Of a stretch of 64,000 nucleotides of DNA, positions 21,125-30,773 are shown piece by piece (within the stretch, counting starts at the first letter, position 1; each line of letters opens with the position of its first letter). The position numbers and the translations under genes are program-made. The DNA is from Ralstonia sp. UBA689. Its GTDB lineage: Bacteria; Pseudomonadota; Gammaproteobacteria; Burkholderiales; Burkholderiaceae. The notes below the pieces were generated by a model. That model saw only the letters and a program-made list of their open reading frames with translations, was not told where the DNA came from and ran no database searches. The stretch lies in assembly GCF_002298975.1 (NCBI RefSeq), contig NZ_DBMV01000047.1:44105-108104 (forward strand). Reading direction: 5' to 3'.

Positions 21125-23077
21125 TTACTTCTTGTCGTTCACTTCCTTGAACTCGGCGTCGACGACGTTATCGTCGTGCGGTGCGCCTTGGCCTTGTCCA
21201 GCGGCCTGAGCACCTGCTGCGGCTTGTTCAGCACCACCGGCTTCGCCCTTGGCCTGCATGTCGGCGTACACCTTTTCGCCCAGCTTCTGCGAGGCCGTTG
21301 CCAGCGCTTCGACCTTGGCGTCGATCGCGGCCTTGTCGCTGCCCTTGAGGGCTTCTTCAAGTTCCTTGATCGCAGCTTCGATCTTGTCCTTCTCGCCGGC
21401 ATCCAGCTTGTCGCCGTACTCACCCAGCGCCTTCCTGGTCGAGTGCACCAGCGCATCGCCCTGGTTGCGCGACTCAGCCAGCTCGCGCAGCTTGTGGTCT
21501 TCGGCAGCGTTGGCCTCGGCGTCCTTCACCATGCGCTGGATCTCGTCTTCCGACAGGCCCGAGTTCGCCTTGATGGTGATCTTGTTTTCCTTGCCGGTCG
21601 CCTTGTCCTTGGCGCCCACGTGCAGAATGCCGTTGGCATCGATGTCGAACGAGACTTCGATCTGCGGCGTGCCGCGCGGTGCCGGGGCAATGCCTTCGAG
21701 GTTGAACTCGCCCAGCATCTTGTTGCCGGAGGCCATCTCGCGCTCACCCTGGTAGACCTTGATCGTCACGGCCGGCTGGTTGTCGTCGGCCGTCGAGAAG
21801 GTCTGCGAGAACTTGGTCGGGATGGTCGTGTTCTTGCCGATCATCTTGGTCATCACGCCGCCCAGCGTCTCGATGCCCAGCGACAGCGGGGTCACGTCCA
21901 GCAGCAGCACGTCCGTGCGGTCGCCGCCCAGCACCTGACCCTGGATCGCGGCACCCACGGCAACGGCCTCGTCCGGGTTCACGTCCTTGCGCGCTTCCTT
22001 GCCGAAGAACTCCTTGACCTTCTCCTGCACCTTCGGCATGCGGGTCATACCGCCGACCAGGATCACATCATGGATGTCAGACACCTTCACGCCGGCGTCC
22101 TTGATGGCGGTGCGGCACGGCTCGATGGTGCGGGAAATCAGGTCTTCCACCAGCGCTTCGAGCTTGGCGCGCGTAATCTTCAGGTTCAAGTGCTTCGGAC
22201 CGGAGGCATCGGCCGTAATGTACGGCAGGTTGATCTCGGTCTGCTGCGTGCTCGACAGCTCGATCTTGGCCTTCTCGGCCGCGTCCTTCAGGCGTTGCAG
22301 CGCGAGCACGTCCTTCGACAGGTCGACGCCCGACTCCTTCTTGAACTCGCCGATGATGTAATCGATGATGCGTTGGTCGAAGTCTTCGCCGCCCAGGAAC
22401 GTATCGCCGTTGGTCGACAGCACCTCGAACTGCTTCTCGCCGTCCACGTCGGCAATCTCGATGATCGAGATGTCGAACGTGCCGCCGCCCAGGTCATACA
22501 CGGCGATCTTGCGGTCGCCCTTCTCGTTCTTGTCCAGACCGAAAGCCAGCGCGGCTGCGGTCGGCTCGTTGATGATGCGCTTGACGTCCAGACCGGCGAT
22601 GCGGCCGGCATCCTTGGTAGCTTGGCGCTGCGAATCGTTGAAGTACGCCGGCACCGTGATCACGGCTTCGGTCACTTCCTCGCCCAGGTAATCCTCGGCG
22701 GTCTTCTTCATCTTGCGCAGGACTTCGGCCGAGATCTGCGGCGGGGCAAGCTTCTGGCCGCGCACTTCCACCCAGGCGTCGCCGTTGTCAGCCTTGCTGA
22801 TGGCGTACGGCATCAGGCCGATGTCCTTCTGGACTTCCTTCTCTTCAAACTTGCGGCCGATCAGGCGCTTGACGGCATACAGGGTGTTCTTCGGGTTGGT
22901 GACGGCCTGGCGCTTGGCCGGGGCGCCGACCAGAATCTCGCCGTCTTCCATGTAGGCGATGATCGACGGGGTGGTGCGTGCGCCTTCTGCGTTCTCGATC
23001 ACCTTGGGGGTGTTGCCCTCCATGATGGAAACGCAGCTATTGGTGGTACCGAGGTCGATACCGATGATTTTGCCCAT
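21125..23077 (-). CDS. dnaK: Chaperone protein DnaK (Hsp70)
   Basis: A 650-residue Hsp70. The ATPase domain begins [20 protein letters not shown] (cited in part), with [15 protein letters not shown] and [12 protein letters not shown]. The substrate-binding domain has [17 protein letters not shown], and the tail ends [13 protein letters not shown] as in other proteobacterial DnaKs. A good ribosome-binding site (GAGGAG) precedes the ATG, and a sigma-32 promoter lies about 80 bases upstream. Unlike in many relatives, grpE is not immediately upstream: pldA, rnk and a thioredoxin gene intervene. Confidence 0.98.
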   Translation of the reverse strand: MGKIIGIDLGTTNSCVSIMEGNTPKVIENAEGARTTPSIIAYMEDGEILVGAPAKRQAVTNPKNTLYAVKRLIGRKFEEKEVQKDIGLMPYAISKADNGDAWVEVRGQKLAPPQISAEVLRKMKKTAEDYLGEEVTEAVITVPAYFNDSQRQATKDAGRIAGLDVKRIINEPTAAALAFGLDKNEKGDRKIAVYDLGGGTFDISIIEIADVDGEKQFEVLSTNGDTFLGGEDFDQRIIDYIIGEFKKESGVDLSKDVLALQRLKDAAEKAKIELSSTQQTEINLPYITADASGPKHLNLKITRAKLEALVEDLISRTIEPCRTAIKDAGVKVSDIHDVILVGGMTRMPKVQEKVKEFFGKEARKDVNPDEAVAVGAAIQGQVLGGDRTDVLLLDVTPLSLGIETLGGVMTKMIGKNTTIPTKFSQTFSTADDNQPAVTIKVYQGEREMASGNKMLGEFNLEGIAPAPRGTPQIEVSFDIDANGILHVGAKDKATGKENKITIKANSGLSEDEIQRMVKDAEANAAEDHKLRELAESRNQGDALVHSTRKALGEYGDKLDAGEKDKIEAAIKELEEALKGSDKAAIDAKVEALATASQKLGEKVYADMQAKGEAGGAEQAAAGAQAAGQGQGAPHDDNVVDAEFKEVNDKK

Positions 23078-23131
23078 GTTCTTGCTCCTCGAATCTGGTG
23101 TCAGGACAGCGCTGAATACAAACTTGGATCG

Positions 23132-23160
23132 GATGTGGGAGTGCCGCCCGGCTTTTCAAG
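23132..23160 (-). promoter_or_regulatory. Sigma-32 (heat-shock) promoter of dnaK
   Basis: Read on the minus strand: CTTGAAA (23154-23160), 14 bases, then CCCACATC (23132-23139). This fits the E. coli sigma-32 consensus CTTGAAA / CCCCATnT with the expected spacing, and it lies 55-83 bases upstream of the dnaK start. Confidence 0.8.
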
Positions 23161-23348
23161 GCTGATTTTTGAAAAGTTGAGCATTTTGGCCGGTTTTTCT
23201 CGGGAAAGCACCCGAAAACAGGCCCTCCTGGGTCAAAACCAAGCGTTTGCGACGTGCCAAGCGCGGTAAACGGGGCACAAAAGGTCACGATGGTACTCTT
23301 GGGCGCATCGCCACTCGCCGGAGAGAACACTCTGGTTGCTCGTGCCCT

Positions 23349-24644
23349 ATGCCTCTGTCCGCACCCCGATCCATGCTTGGCGCCGCCCTGCTTGCCGTGT
23401 GCACCATGGCCAGCGCCGATGCCGCCGTCTCCCTGCTCCAACCCGCACGCCGGGTCGACGCCACCCAGCCGTTCACGCTAACCCTCGTCATCTCGGGCGA
23501 TGCCGCCCAGCGCAGCTACACCGTCCCCAATCAACTTCGAGTGACGGCCACTGCCGACCTGCAGGGATCGGTTGAAGTGACCCTGAATCGACATGACACG
23601 GGCGCCGAAACCCTGCACCTGCGCCCAGGCCAAGTCCGGACCGTCGCCTATAGCGGCGTGCTGCCGGAGGTATTGCGCGGCGCGGTCCGCATCGACGTGC
23701 CGGACCTGGATGCCGCCCCCGTATTGGTAACGCTGGTGCGTGGTGCCGACGCTACGCAGATCGCCGCCGAAGGCGCCCCCAGTGGCGCCGCGCGCAACGC
23801 CGCAGCGGATGGCACCCGCCCAGGCGGCGCACTGGGCACGAACCCGAACGCGCCGGCCAGCAGCACAACCGTTACCTCACCTGCTGCCGTAACGGTGGCC
23901 GGTACCAGCACAGCACCGCACCCACCCGAGGAAACCTCGCGCCTGACCTTCCATGAGCCGATGTTTGCGGCGGTGGGCCTGCACGAAGGCCTGAACGTCA
24001 AATTCCAGTTGAGCTTCAAATTCCGCATCTTCCAGCCCGAGAACCCGGCGTCGACGGCGCTGCTCGACAACCTGTATTTCGGCTACACGCAGTTCTCGCT
24101 GTGGGACCTGGGGAAGGAATCGGCGCCGTTTCGCGATACGAACTACCGGCCGAGCCTGTTCTACTACCGGCCCGACACTGGCATCCACGGTGGCGCGCTC
24201 ACACGGCTGTCGTTCGCGGGCGGGATCGAGCACGAATCCAACGGCCGCGACGGCGACGCCTCGCGCGCCATCAACACCGTCTTCGTGCGTCCGACCTTCC
24301 ACTTTGGCGATCTGACCGACTACCACTGGAAGTTCGAACCCAAGCTGTACGCCTACCTCACGCGCACCGGCAACACCGACATCGCACACTATCGCGGCTT
24401 TGGGGATTTCCGCGTGGCGTACGGTGCGCCCAACGGCTGGGAACTGGCGGCCACGCTGCGCAAGGGCACGCGCAAGGGATATGGCAGCATCGACGCGCAG
24501 CTCAGCTATCCGATGCGCGGCATCTTTGGCGGCACGGCCGGCTACCTGTTCATCCAGTACTTCACCGGCTACGGCGAGAGCCTGCTCGACTACAACCACA
24601 AGCTTGGCTCGCAGTTGCGCGTCGGATACAGCCTCTCGCGCTAG
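23349..24644 (+). CDS. pldA: Outer-membrane phospholipase A1 (OMPLA)
   Basis: PldA is a beta-barrel enzyme that hydrolyses phospholipids in the outer leaflet when membrane asymmetry is lost. From ATG 23349 (431 residues) there is a signal peptide ending ASADA. An unusual non-barrel region of about 160 residues follows, including an Ala/Thr/Pro-rich linker, then the barrel. The catalytic His-Ser motif is GGIEHESNGRDGDASR, followed by FVRPTFHFGD. The N-terminal extension is longer than in E. coli PldA (289 residues). The gene is divergent from dnaK. Confidence 0.9.
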   Translation: MPLSAPRSMLGAALLAVCTMASADAAVSLLQPARRVDATQPFTLTLVISGDAAQRSYTVPNQLRVTATADLQGSVEVTLNRHDTGAETLHLRPGQVRTVAYSGVLPEVLRGAVRIDVPDLDAAPVLVTLVRGADATQIAAEGAPSGAARNAAADGTRPGGALGTNPNAPASSTTVTSPAAVTVAGTSTAPHPPEETSRLTFHEPMFAAVGLHEGLNVKFQLSFKFRIFQPENPASTALLDNLYFGYTQFSLWDLGKESAPFRDTNYRPSLFYYRPDTGIHGGALTRLSFAGGIEHESNGRDGDASRAINTVFVRPTFHFGDLTDYHWKFEPKLYAYLTRTGNTDIAHYRGFGDFRVAYGAPNGWELAATLRKGTRKGYGSIDAQLSYPMRGIFGGTAGYLFIQYFTGYGESLLDYNHKLGSQLRVGYSLSR

Positions 24645-24716
24645 GAACCTGCTCACGATCTGTTGGACGGCCCGATCTTGGCCCTGTGAACTCCCTACGG
24701 ATCGTGAACAGGGTCC
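24643..24716. repeat. Dispersed inverted-repeat element, short copy 2 (after pldA)
   Basis: The ends GGAACCTGCTCACGATC and GATCGTGAACAGGGTCC are imperfect inverted repeats, nearly the same as those of the 39959-40081 copy. The internal part keeps CCCGATCTTGGCC and CCTACG but lacks the roughly 50-base GTACATGGGTACGG-containing core. The left end overlaps the pldA stop codon (TAG, 24642-24644). Confidence 0.7.
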
Positions 24717-24730
24717 AAGAGGCAGCCCTT

Positions 24731-25135
24731 TTACAGCGTGTGCTGGCCGCTGGCCTCTGGCTGGAAGGCGACGCGCTCAATGCGCAGCGCGTGCTTGGCG
24801 CCGTTGGGTGCCGTGTACTTGACTGACTTGCCCGCGCGCTGGCCCAGCAGTGCCGCACCCATTGGCGAGAGCACCGACAGCTTGGCCGAGGCGACGTTGG
24901 CCTCCTCCGGGTAGACCAGCGTCCACTCTTGCATCGCGCCGGCATCGTCGACCACGCGCACCACCGAATTCATCGTCACCACATCGGCGGGAATCTTGTT
25001 ACCCGGCACGACGTTGGCACGGGCGATGAGGTCGTCAACGAGGTCCGCCAGCGGCGAGCTGCTGCCGGCACGTGCGGCGGCATTTTCCAGGCGGGTGAGG
25101 TCGAGTTCGGTCAGGTAGATGACGGGTGCGGACAT
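24731..25135 (-). CDS. rnk: Rnk, GreA/GreB-like RNA-polymerase-binding regulator
   Basis: A 134-residue protein annotated in the family as regulator of nucleoside diphosphate kinase. The C-terminal domain has the GreA/GreB-type stretch TLVYPEEANVASAKLSVLSPMGAALLGQRAG (cited in parts). The N-terminus (MSAPVIYLTELDLTRLENAA) is the short helical pair that replaces the long coiled coil of Gre factors, so it can bind RNA polymerase but should not rescue backtracked complexes. It converges with pldA. Confidence 0.88.
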   Translation of the reverse strand: MSAPVIYLTELDLTRLENAAARAGSSSPLADLVDDLIARANVVPGNKIPADVVTMNSVVRVVDDAGAMQEWTLVYPEEANVASAKLSVLSPMGAALLGQRAGKSVKYTAPNGAKHALRIERVAFQPEASGQHTL

Positions 25136-25297
25136 GGCGATCTCCTACGGAATTGTCTTGAACACTAGATGAAGCCTCCGCCGATGGCTTTCCGGGCCAG
25201 GAGGACGGCAAGAAGACCAGCGAGCGCGAACGCTGGCCGGCGGTGATACCGAACTGCAGGTGTGGGGTGGGCCCGGCGGCAACGTGCCGCTAGGGCA

Positions 25298-25438
25298 CTA
25301 GGGCAACCGCCGGGCGGCGGCAAGGGCCGCGGTCATCGCCTGGGCGGCGTGCGGCAGCATGCGTGCCGCACGATTCGAGCGCACGGCACGGGAAGACGAA
25401 ACGAAGAGGAAGGCCGCAGCCATCGGCATTGACGTCAT
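25298..25438 (-). CDS. Possible small protein of 46 residues, unrecognised
   Basis: In the 316 bases between rnk and the thioredoxin gene the only plausible ORF is this one, reading MTSMPMAAAFLFVSSSRAV and ending AAARRLP, with a hydrophobic start and a basic C-terminal half. It has no recognised domain. High GC makes chance ORFs frequent here, so it may be no gene at all. The rest of the gap holds no clear RNA gene or promoter. Confidence 0.25.
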   Translation of the reverse strand: MTSMPMAAAFLFVSSSRAVRSNRAARMLPHAAQAMTAALAAARRLP

Positions 25439-25451
25439 GATGAACGGCGCC

Positions 25452-25880
25452 TCAGACGAGCGGCCTGCCGGCCAGCTTGTTGCGAGCATTGGCAACCGCG
25501 GCGGCAAACTGCGCGTGGCCGTGCCAGCCGGTCGCCCGACCAAGCTTCTTGCCACGGTGGAAAAACAGAAACACCGGAATGCCGTGCAGGCCGAAACGCT
25601 GACCCAACTCGGGATGTTCATAGACGTTGGCATGCAGCCAATGCAGCCTGAGCGAGCGCACAGGTTCCGGCTGCGCGAGCATGGCCTTCTTGGCCATCTC
25701 GCAGTTAAAGCAATTCTCACCCCAGAAGAACACGCAGGCGAGCGCATCGCCCGCGGCCGCAATGGCCGCGTCGATGGTCTCGCCGTTCACCTCGCGCATG
25801 CCGAATACCGCGAACGCGGTCGTATCGACCGGGATCGCGGTAGGCGCATGCGAGGTGGAGGTGTGCGGGGTTATGGGCAA
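25452..25880 (-). CDS. Thioredoxin-fold protein
   Basis: A 142-residue protein with a thioredoxin-like core. VFFWGENCFNCEMAKKAML carries a CxxC (Cys-Phe-Asn-Cys) at the expected end of the first strand, and GLHGIPVFLFF provides the cis-Pro after the central strand. The GENC setting differs from the WCGPC of classical thioredoxin, so redox potential and partners are probably different. There is no obvious signal peptide. It starts 6 bases after the grpE stop and is therefore probably under the same heat-shock promoter. Confidence 0.85.
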   Translation of the reverse strand: MPITPHTSTSHAPTAIPVDTTAFAVFGMREVNGETIDAAIAAAGDALACVFFWGENCFNCEMAKKAMLAQPEPVRSLRLHWLHANVYEHPELGQRFGLHGIPVFLFFHRGKKLGRATGWHGHAQFAAAVANARNKLAGRPLV

Positions 25881-25886
25881 AGCAGC

Positions 25887-26513
25887 TTACTTGGGCGCAG
25901 CCACCGTCACCAAGGCCGGGCGCAGCACGCGGTCGGCCAGGATGTAGCCGCGCTGAAGCACGTTCACCACGGTGTTGGCTTCCTGATCGGCCGGCACCAT
26001 CGAGATGGCTTGATGGCGATGCGGATCGAACTTTTCGCCCACCGGGTTCAACTCGGTCACGCGGCCCTTCTCGAAGGCGGCGTTGAGCTGTTTGAGCGTG
26101 AGCTCGACGCCCTCGCGCTGCTTGGCGACGTCGCCGGACGTGTCGGCCAATGCAGCCTGCAGGCTGTCCATCACGGGCAGCAGGTACTCCGCAAAGCTCT
26201 CGATGGCGAACTTGTGGGCCTTGGCCACATCTTCCTGCGCACGGCGGCGAATGTTCTCGCCCTCGGCCGTGGCACGCGCCCAGTTTTCGTAGTTCTGGCG
26301 AGCCTTCTCTTCGGCGGCTTCCAGCTGGCGGCGCAGTTCGGCGACGTCCACGTCGGCCACGGCGGCTTCATCACCGGCGACGGCCTGGGCATCTGCGCTG
26401 GCGCGCTGGGCCTGGTTCGAATAGGCGTTGGCGGCCTGACCGGCAGCAGACGACGGGGTCGGCTGGGCGGCTTGCGTGTCCGGGTTCGAGGGAGTTTCCG
26501 AAGTGTGTTTCAT
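25887..26513 (-). CDS. grpE: GrpE, nucleotide exchange factor of DnaK
   Basis: GrpE releases ADP from DnaK. From ATG 26513 (208 residues) the N-terminal 70 residues are disordered, rich in Ala, Gln and Pro. A long coiled-coil helix follows ([20 protein letters not shown]), then the beta domain with [21 protein letters not shown] (in part) and [17 protein letters not shown], which are the family signatures. A consensus sigma-32 promoter is about 80-105 bases upstream. Confidence 0.96.
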   Translation of the reverse strand: MKHTSETPSNPDTQAAQPTPSSAAGQAANAYSNQAQRASADAQAVAGDEAAVADVDVAELRRQLEAAEEKARQNYENWARATAEGENIRRRAQEDVAKAHKFAIESFAEYLLPVMDSLQAALADTSGDVAKQREGVELTLKQLNAAFEKGRVTELNPVGEKFDPHRHQAISMVPADQEANTVVNVLQRGYILADRVLRPALVTVAAPK

Positions 26514-26590
26514 AGCGCTGGATAAGGGGATCGATGCACGACATGTGCCGGCCGTCGATTCCATTGGATTTCACAAACGATTTCTCCCCA

Positions 26591-26621
26591 ATATGGGGCA
26601 TTTGGCGCGCCTTTCAAGGGC
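26591..26621 (-). promoter_or_regulatory. Sigma-32 (heat-shock) promoter of grpE
   Basis: On the minus strand: CCCTTGAAA (26613-26621), 13 bases, then CCCCATATT (26591-26599). This is essentially a perfect sigma-32 promoter. The -10 also forms half of a short inverted repeat CCCCAATATGGGG (26587-26599), which may be incidental. Confidence 0.88.
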
Positions 26622-26711
26622 GCCGGATGAACACCGCATGCACGGAAACTGTGCACCGTGCATCACGAAATATCGCGTTACAACTTTCATCTGACTGCAA
26701 CGGCACAGCAA

Positions 26712-26740
26712 TTGCGACGCCTCAGTCGGCCGCCTATGAT
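26712..26740 (+). promoter_or_regulatory. Sigma-70-like promoter for the small ORF at 26786
   Basis: TTGCGA (26712-26717), a 17-base spacer and TATGAT (26735-26740), about 45 bases upstream of the ATG at 26786. The region is AT-richer than its surroundings. Confidence 0.5.
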
Positions 26741-26785
26741 GCAAGAAAAATCTGGGGGGCGCGAGCTTCTTCGAGGGTTCGTACC

Positions 26786-26977
26786 ATGCACAAGCTGCCA
26801 GTTCTGACCGTGCTTCTGCTGTTGACCCTGACGGCAGCCACAACGTTCATTTGCCTGTCCGGCGCCGTCACGCCACATTACACGGAGTACGGTAGCGGCA
26901 AGGCCGTGTTCAAGCACTACCTCAGCAAACCGCTGCAAATGCAGCAGATGCCGCGCGGCCTGAACCTGCCAAGTTAG
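26786..26977 (+). CDS. Small membrane or exported protein of 63 residues
   Basis: Starts MHKLPVLTVLLLLTLTAATT, a strong hydrophobic segment or signal sequence, followed by a short polar tail (YTEYGSGKAVFKHYLSKP). It has a recognisable promoter upstream and sits alone between grpE (divergent) and hslR (convergent). No family is recognised. The hydrophobic N-terminus and promoter make it likelier than chance to be real. Confidence 0.55.
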   Translation: MHKLPVLTVLLLLTLTAATTFICLSGAVTPHYTEYGSGKAVFKHYLSKPLQMQQMPRGLNLPS

Positions 26978-26990
26978 CACACACTCGCCG

Positions 26991-27386
26991 CTAATCGCCC
27001 AATTTGTCGATGCGCCGCCGGTCCCGCTTGGTAGGTCGACCGGCAATCTGCGTGGCAGGTTCCCGGTACAGCTTGCGCCTGTCGATCTCTTCCTCCCGTT
27101 TCAAGCGGCTCGCCTCGGTTTCGGCGTAGAGCGTTTGCGCAACCGTGGCCGGGCCACGCACTTCGGCCAGCGCCAGCACTTCCAGCTCCCACTGCTGCTC
27201 GTGTGCGTAGACCCGTACGCGGTCACCAATCTTCACATCCTTGGCTGGGCGGACCGGCTGATCATTGATCTGCACGCGGCCGCGCTCAACGGCGTCGGTC
27301 GCCTGCGAGCGCGTTTTGAAGAAGCGCGCCGCCCACAACCATTTGTCGATGCGTACGCGGTCTGAGCTGGCGGTGCTCACCTTCAT
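26991..27386 (-). CDS. hslR: Heat-shock protein 15 homologue (S4-domain RNA-binding protein)
   Basis: Hsp15 binds free 50S subunits carrying a stalled nascent peptide-tRNA. The 131-residue product (E. coli: 133) has the S4 fold: [31 protein letters not shown] (cited in parts). A long basic C-terminal tail ([16 protein letters not shown]) follows. The ATG overlaps the hemH stop (ATGA), so translation is coupled to hemH. No separate heat-shock promoter was seen. Confidence 0.92.
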   Translation of the reverse strand: MKVSTASSDRVRIDKWLWAARFFKTRSQATDAVERGRVQINDQPVRPAKDVKIGDRVRVYAHEQQWELEVLALAEVRGPATVAQTLYAETEASRLKREEEIDRRKLYREPATQIAGRPTKRDRRRIDKLGD

Positions 27387-28498
27387 GCGGCGGCTCCCTT
27401 GCTCTGGGCGCGTGTACGGCTGGCTTCCAGCACGTGCGGGTGCGTAAGCGTGAGCGGCCAGCCCTGCAGATGCGCCAGCGCAATATCCGCAATACCGGCG
27501 ACCCATGCTTCGCTGTCGTTCAGGCACGGAATGTAGTGAAAATCCTTGCCGCCCGCGACGCGGAAGGTGGACTGCCCTTCCATGGCGATCTCTTCCAGTG
27601 TCTCCAGGCAATCGGCCGGGAAACCCGGGCAAAACACGTCGACGCGCTGAGTGCCGACGCGGCCGAGTTCTTCCAGCGTGGGCGCGGTATAGGGCTGCAG
27701 CCATTCTGCGCGGCCAAAGCGTGATTGGAACGTGACCAGGTACTGCCCGGGCTGCAGGCCGAGCGCCTCGCCCAGCAGGCGACCCGTCTTCAGACATTCG
27801 CAGTGGTAAGGGTCACCCAGTTCGAGCGTGCGGCGCGGCACGCCATGGAACGACAGCAGCAGCTTGTCGCCGCGCGCAAAGTCCGGTGCGCCGTGCTGTG
27901 CCCAGTACGCCCCCACCTGCTGATGCAGTGCGTTGATGTAAGCGGGATCGTCATGGAAATGCTTCACCAGCCGCAGTTCCGGCTGATTGCGCATCTCGCC
28001 CAGCACGCGAAAGACCTCATCAAACGCGGTGGCCGTGGTGGTGCAGGAATACTGCGGATACATCGGCAGCACGAGGATGCGCTCCACGCCCTGCTTGCGC
28101 AGTGCCTGCATGACGGAAGGGATCGACGGATTGCCGTAGCGCATCGCGCAGGCAACCACCACGTCGTGGCCCTGCGCATTCAGCAACTGCTGCAGTGCGT
28201 GCGCCTGGCGCTCGCTGTAGACGAGCAGCGGCGAGCCCGTCTTATTGGCCTCGCGCAGCCAGATGCTTTCGTACTTGTGCGCCGACGCGCGCGAGCGCAG
28301 CGGCAGGATCAGCACATTGAGAATGAACCACCACGCGGCGCGCGGAATCTCCACCACGCGAGGGTCGGACAGGAACTGGCGCAGGTAGCGGCCGACCTCG
28401 CGCGGCGAGGTGCCGTCCGGCGTGCCGAGATTGACCAGCAGGATCGCCGTGCGATCAGGCTGGCCGTGCTGGAACAGGGGTTCGGGCAAGAAGGGCAT
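27383..28498 (-). CDS. hemH: Ferrochelatase
   Basis: HemH inserts Fe2+ into protoporphyrin IX, the last step of haem synthesis. The 371-residue protein shows [43 protein letters not shown] and [18 protein letters not shown], with the conserved active-site His in [19 protein letters not shown] carries the conserved Glu. It is upstream of hslR and overlaps it by 4 bases. Confidence 0.96.
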   Translation of the reverse strand: MPFLPEPLFQHGQPDRTAILLVNLGTPDGTSPREVGRYLRQFLSDPRVVEIPRAAWWFILNVLILPLRSRASAHKYESIWLREANKTGSPLLVYSERQAHALQQLLNAQGHDVVVACAMRYGNPSIPSVMQALRKQGVERILVLPMYPQYSCTTTATAFDEVFRVLGEMRNQPELRLVKHFHDDPAYINALHQQVGAYWAQHGAPDFARGDKLLLSFHGVPRRTLELGDPYHCECLKTGRLLGEALGLQPGQYLVTFQSRFGRAEWLQPYTAPTLEELGRVGTQRVDVFCPGFPADCLETLEEIAMEGQSTFRVAGGKDFHYIPCLNDSEAWVAGIADIALAHLQGWPLTLTHPHVLEASRTRAQSKGAAA

Positions 28499-28565
28499 GG
28501 GACGCGGCTTCGCGAATGTCGCGGATAACCCGGCCGATTATACGAGCCGTGTCATCGCGCCATCC

Positions 28566-29792
28566 TTACACCGCCACCGCACCGTCCTTGACCACGCTCA
28601 CGCAGGGGTTGAGGCCCATCGCATATGCCAGGTCCGCCGGCCGGTCGATGCGCCACAGGGCGAAATCCGCTGCACAACCCGGGGCAAGCACGCCACACCT
28701 GCCTGACAAACCGAGCGCTGCGGCTGCGTGGCGCGTCGCGCCGGTCAGCGCTTCCAGCGGCGTCAGCCGGAACAACGTGCAGGCCATGTTCATCGCCAGC
28801 AGCAGCGACGACAGCGGCGACGTGCCCGGATTGCAGTCGGTCGACACCGCCATCGGCACGCCGGCTGCGCGCAGGGCGGCCATCGGCGGCAGACGCGTTT
28901 CGCGCAGGCAGTAGAACGCGCCAGGCAGCAGCACAGCCACCGTGCCGGCTTGCGCCATGGCGGCAACGCCTGCATCGGTCAGGCATTCGAGGTGGTCGGC
29001 AGAGAGGCCGCCGTAGCGGGCGACCAGCGCCGCGCCGCCCTGGTCGGAGAGCTGTTCGGCGTGCAGCTTGACGGGCAGGCCGAGGCGCTGCGCGGCATCG
29101 AACATGCGTGCCGTCTGCACGGGCGTGAAACCGATCGTCTCGCAGAATGCATCGACGGCATCGACGAGCCCCTCCGCCGCCAGCGCGGGCAGCACTTCGG
29201 CGCAAAGATGGTCGATGTAATCATCGGCACGACCGGCGAATTCGGGTGGCACGGCGTGCGCACCGAGGAAGGTCGTGCGTACGCGCACCGGCAGCGCCTG
29301 GCCGAAGCGACGCGCGACGCGCAGCATGCGGCGCTCGGTCTCCAGATCCAGGCCGTAGCCGGACTTGATCTCGACGGTGGTGACGCCCTCCGCGCGCAGC
29401 GCGTTCAGGCGCGGCAGGCTGGCTTCAGCGAGCGCATCTTCGCTCGCCGCGCGTGTGGCGCGCACGGTGGAGAGGATGCCGCCACCCGCGCGCGCAATCT
29501 CTTCGTACGGCACGCCATTCAGACGCGCCTCGAACTCGTTGCTGCGGTTGCCAGCGTAGACGAGGTGCGTATGGCAATCGATCAGGCCGGGCGTAAGCCA
29601 TGCACCGCCGCCATCGTGCTCACGCGTTGCGCTGGCGCCAGCGGGCAGATTCGCACGCGCACCGAGCCACGCAATGCGACCGTCCTTGACGGCGATGGCG
29701 CCGTCGCGAATCTCGCCGTAGCCGTCGGCATCGGCCGTCAGCGTGGCAAGGTGGACGTTCGTCCAGAGCACATCCCATTGCGTGTCAGCCAT
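28566..29792 (-). CDS. hutI: Imidazolonepropionase
   Basis: HutI hydrolyses imidazolonepropionate to N-formimidoyl-L-glutamate, step three of histidine breakdown. This 408-residue amidohydrolase has the metal motif [14 protein letters not shown], then [33 protein letters not shown] and a late HxxH-like segment ADHLECLTD. It ends the hutUHGI operon and overlaps the end of hutG by 8 bases. Confidence 0.95.
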   Translation of the reverse strand: MADTQWDVLWTNVHLATLTADADGYGEIRDGAIAVKDGRIAWLGARANLPAGASATREHDGGGAWLTPGLIDCHTHLVYAGNRSNEFEARLNGVPYEEIARAGGGILSTVRATRAASEDALAEASLPRLNALRAEGVTTVEIKSGYGLDLETERRMLRVARRFGQALPVRVRTTFLGAHAVPPEFAGRADDYIDHLCAEVLPALAAEGLVDAVDAFCETIGFTPVQTARMFDAAQRLGLPVKLHAEQLSDQGGAALVARYGGLSADHLECLTDAGVAAMAQAGTVAVLLPGAFYCLRETRLPPMAALRAAGVPMAVSTDCNPGTSPLSSLLLAMNMACTLFRLTPLEALTGATRHAAAALGLSGRCGVLAPGCAADFALWRIDRPADLAYAMGLNPCVSVVKDGAVAV

Positions 29793-30771
29793 GAGCCGCT
29801 CCTTGCTGGGCGATGCCGTCAGCCACGCGCGCGACCAGACGGGCGGCGACGCGTGCCGTATGGTTGTCGATATCGAGCGACGGGTTCAGTTCTGCCACAT
29901 CAGCCAGGCGCAGCTTGCCGGAAGCGGCCACGCAATCGACGATGGACTCGATCACTTCCATCGCCACGCCGCGTGCGGACGGTGCGCTGACGCCGGGCGC
30001 AATGCTGGCGGGCAGTACGTCCAGGCACATGGTCAGGTAGACGTGATCGACGTCGTTCAGGAACGCTTCGACGGTCTGCAGCACATGCGCGAGACGCAGG
30101 ATGTCCATCTCGTCATCGTGCAGCCAACACACACCGAGCTGGCGTGCTCGCGCAAACAGCGCCTCGGTGTTGGCGTAAGTGCTCACGCCCAGGCAGGCGT
30201 AGTTAAACGACCAGCCGCGCCGTTCGCAGTCTTCGGCGATCTGGCGGAACGGCGTGCCGGAACTGCCGCGCTCGCCCGCACGCAGATCGAAGTGCGCATC
30301 GAGGTTGAGGATGCCGATGCGTGGTGCCGATGCGTTTGACTTCGACTGGCCCGCCAGATGCCGCGCCAGTCCGCCGAACGACGCCCATGCAATCTCGTGC
30401 CCGCCGCCCAACGCGATCGGAAATGCACCACGGTCAAGCAGATCATGCAGCACACCGGACAACTCGCTCTGCGCGTCTTCAAGCGCATCGCCCTGGCACG
30501 TCACGTCGCCTGCGTCGACGACCACACGGCCGGCACGTGCGGGCAAGTTCGCGAGCATCTTGCGGATGGCTGCCGGGCCCGCCTGTGCTCCGGTTCGCCC
30601 GTGGTTGCGCGCGACTCCCGCATCGCAGGCGAAGCCCGCCAAGGCGACGGTGTTCGCCAGCGGCGTCGATGCATCGATGCGGCGCACGGTCTGGTGCCAG
30701 CGTAAGCCCAGCGGGCCCTCCTCCGCGTCGACGCGGCCTTGCCAGACGTTCGGTTCAGCTTGGGCGAGCAT
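29785..30771 (-). CDS. hutG: Formimidoylglutamase (arginase family)
   Basis: HutG converts formimidoylglutamate to glutamate and formamide in one step. The 328-residue product has the di-manganese motifs of the arginase family: [26 protein letters not shown] and a third Asp-containing segment in [17 protein letters not shown]. The presence of this enzyme rather than HutF plus a deformylase defines the pathway branch. ATG 30771 is preferred; upstream in-frame residues overlap hutH. Confidence 0.93.
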   Translation of the reverse strand: MLAQAEPNVWQGRVDAEEGPLGLRWHQTVRRIDASTPLANTVALAGFACDAGVARNHGRTGAQAGPAAIRKMLANLPARAGRVVVDAGDVTCQGDALEDAQSELSGVLHDLLDRGAFPIALGGGHEIAWASFGGLARHLAGQSKSNASAPRIGILNLDAHFDLRAGERGSSGTPFRQIAEDCERRGWSFNYACLGVSTYANTEALFARARQLGVCWLHDDEMDILRLAHVLQTVEAFLNDVDHVYLTMCLDVLPASIAPGVSAPSARGVAMEVIESIVDCVAASGKLRLADVAELNPSLDIDNHTARVAARLVARVADGIAQQGAAHG

Positions 30772-30773
30772 GG

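Noticed and set aside
21176..23269. 697-codon open frame on the plus strand, antisense to dnaK
   Set aside because: Mirror image of the highly codon-biased dnaK gene, with no recognisable domain and running across the dnaK promoter.
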